From Fervidibacter sinensis (lineage in GTDB: Bacteria > Armatimonadota > Fervidibacteria > Fervidibacterales > Fervidibacteraceae), in NCBI GenBank assembly GCA_032161045.1, contig JAVHTH010000021.1: a stretch of 59,655 nucleotides of DNA. The stretch is one strand, 5' to 3'. The position numbers and the translations under genes were made by a program. The notes below the pieces were generated by a model that was not told the DNA's origin, made no database searches, and saw only the letters and a program-made list of their open reading frames with translations. Shown one piece after another: positions 58,961-59,655 of the stretch (position 1 is the first letter of the stretch; each line of letters starts with the position of its first letter).

Positions 58961-59655
58961 CTACCGAGTTAGTTCGTCAATCAAACCGTGAAACCTTGCA
59001 AGCCAATAAGGGAGCAAAAAGAAAGTTGCGTCTTCTTCAACCATTCCGTTTGCGCCGCCATCAAGGCGATACGGGTTGCCGTTCCATTTGTGCATGGGTC
59101 GCTCGGTGAACGGAAGCGGTTCAACCGCTTGCAACTCTCCAAACCTTCCGAGCGACTCATCAATTTGCACATCGCTTCGGTGGCTATTGCGGACATTCCA
59201 GTGAACCAAGTCAAGTGGGATTTCCTGCAAAGTTTTGACTGCTGCCTCGGCATCGCAAGACTTGCCCGTCACTGCACCGTAAATGAAGTTCCAAAGCGGT
59301 GTCCGTTCCTTCCGCTCCATTTGCCATGTCCGTTCAAGACTCATCAACAAAATCCGCCTCAAATCTGGGTCGGTCTCATAGCGCAAAAGCGTGTAGTAAC
59401 TCAGAAAAGCGAGTTCGTCATCGCTGTGGTTGGTGATGCCATTGACAAAAATTTTTTGCCGCACAGTGTTCAAGGCGTAACGGTGGCGCTCAATCAATTC
59501 GCGATAAATTCGCTCATAGCGCTCATCTCCAGTCATGTGATAGGTCGCTTTCAAAATCGCAAGCAACTCCAACGAGTTCAAGCCCCGCTCAGCCCACCAA
59601 GTTTCGTCGTGGTTGAGTTTCTCTGGCGTCCAAACTCCCCATGTCGTCGGTTTGC
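58961..59655 (-). CDS. Alpha-helical toroid-like protein, C-terminal fragment
   Basis: The frame is open to the window edge, so only the last 230 or so residues are seen and the 5' end is missing. The visible part is helix-rich with aromatic and charged clusters (HDETWWAERGLNSLELLAIL, YHMTGDERYERIYRELIERH, FLSYYTLLRYETDPDLRR) and ends with GGANGMVEEDATFFLLPYWL. This resembles the (alpha/alpha)6 barrels of glycoside hydrolase-like proteins common in this group, but no catalytic motif can be named. A TTG at 59581 lies inside the frame and is unlikely to be the start. Confidence 0.65.
   Translation of the reverse strand, partial: KPTTWGVWTPEKLNHDETWWAERGLNSLELLAILKATYHMTGDERYERIYRELIERHRYALNTVRQKIFVNGITNHSDDELAFLSYYTLLRYETDPDLRRILLMSLERTWQMERKERTPLWNFIYGAVTGKSCDAEAAVKTLQEIPLDLVHWNVRNSHRSDVQIDESLGRFGELQAVEPLPFTERPMHKWNGNPYRLDGGANGMVEEDATFFLLPYWLARFHGLIDELTR

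Noticed and set aside
1..59655. tRNA, rRNA, CRISPR, transposase or prophage genes
   Set aside because: Gaps were read on both strands. No cloverleaf, spacer array or transposase was seen; the palindromic repeats are dispersed, not regularly spaced.

Overview
The window looks like a chromosomal segment of a thermophilic, diderm bacterium related to the Armatimonadota, possibly a Fervidibacter-like lineage. This is an inference. It rests on four prepilin-like DUF1559 proteins (GFTLIELLVVIAIIAILAA start, H-X9-DG end), a DUF6785-type membrane protein, ThuA and SGNH enzymes, PL11, GH106 and GH38 enzymes, a PorV/UPF0164-like barrel that implies an outer membrane, and several families of short palindromic intergenic repeats. 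No rRNA, tRNA, CRISPR array, transposase or phage gene was seen. GTG and TTG starts are common, and many starts were placed by a Shine-Dalgarno sequence lying inside a longer open frame.

Layout. 1-6.6 kb (minus strand): a secreted protein cut by the edge, a repeat-rich gap, an SGNH hydrolase, a ThuA-like Tat protein, a secreted clan GH-A-like glycosidase with a CBM9-like tail, a tiny zinc-ribbon gene and an orphan ModB-like permease. 6.7-19.7 kb: a carbohydrate locus for rhamnogalacturonan. It reads lacI, two DUF1559 genes, PL11 lyase, AraC regulator, DUF1559 and a DUF6785 membrane protein on the minus strand, with a GH106 rhamnosidase divergent from lacI and a further DUF1559/small membrane protein pair. 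lacI has a consensus promoter followed directly by two adjacent operators.

19.8-27.6 kb: a dicarboxylate symporter, HD hydrolase and oxidoreductase, then housekeeping genes (prfA, DUF1385 gene, rpmE, a degenerate response regulator, rpmG). 27.6-36.4 kb: a sugar isomerase, a DapA/hydroxyproline-epimerase pair, a tight operon of formyltransferase, EhaR-like HAD, PfkB kinase and ahcY, then trmFO. 36.4-46.1 kb: a 46-residue pilin-like gene, ferredoxin, VTT protein, DegT aminotransferase, a short pheT, a TPR protein split by an in-frame TAG, a PorV-like barrel and a MazF-type toxin-antitoxin pair. 46.1-59.6 kb: a VIT/vWA protein, phosphodiester glycosidase, cdd, GH38, thrB, acyP, PAP2 phosphatase, trpA, deoC, nupC, a repeat-rich gap and an edge-truncated gene.

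How they work together. PL11 plus GH106 under LacI/AraC control suggests cleavage of the rhamnogalacturonan I backbone and release of rhamnose. cdd, deoC and nupC form a scattered nucleoside-salvage set. ahcY with a PfkB kinase suggests handling of the adenosine from S-adenosylhomocysteine. The DapA/epimerase pair suggests hydroxyproline breakdown. The best candidates for something undescribed are the DUF1559-decorated pectin locus, the four-gene ahcY operon and the repeat families that reach into gene ends.
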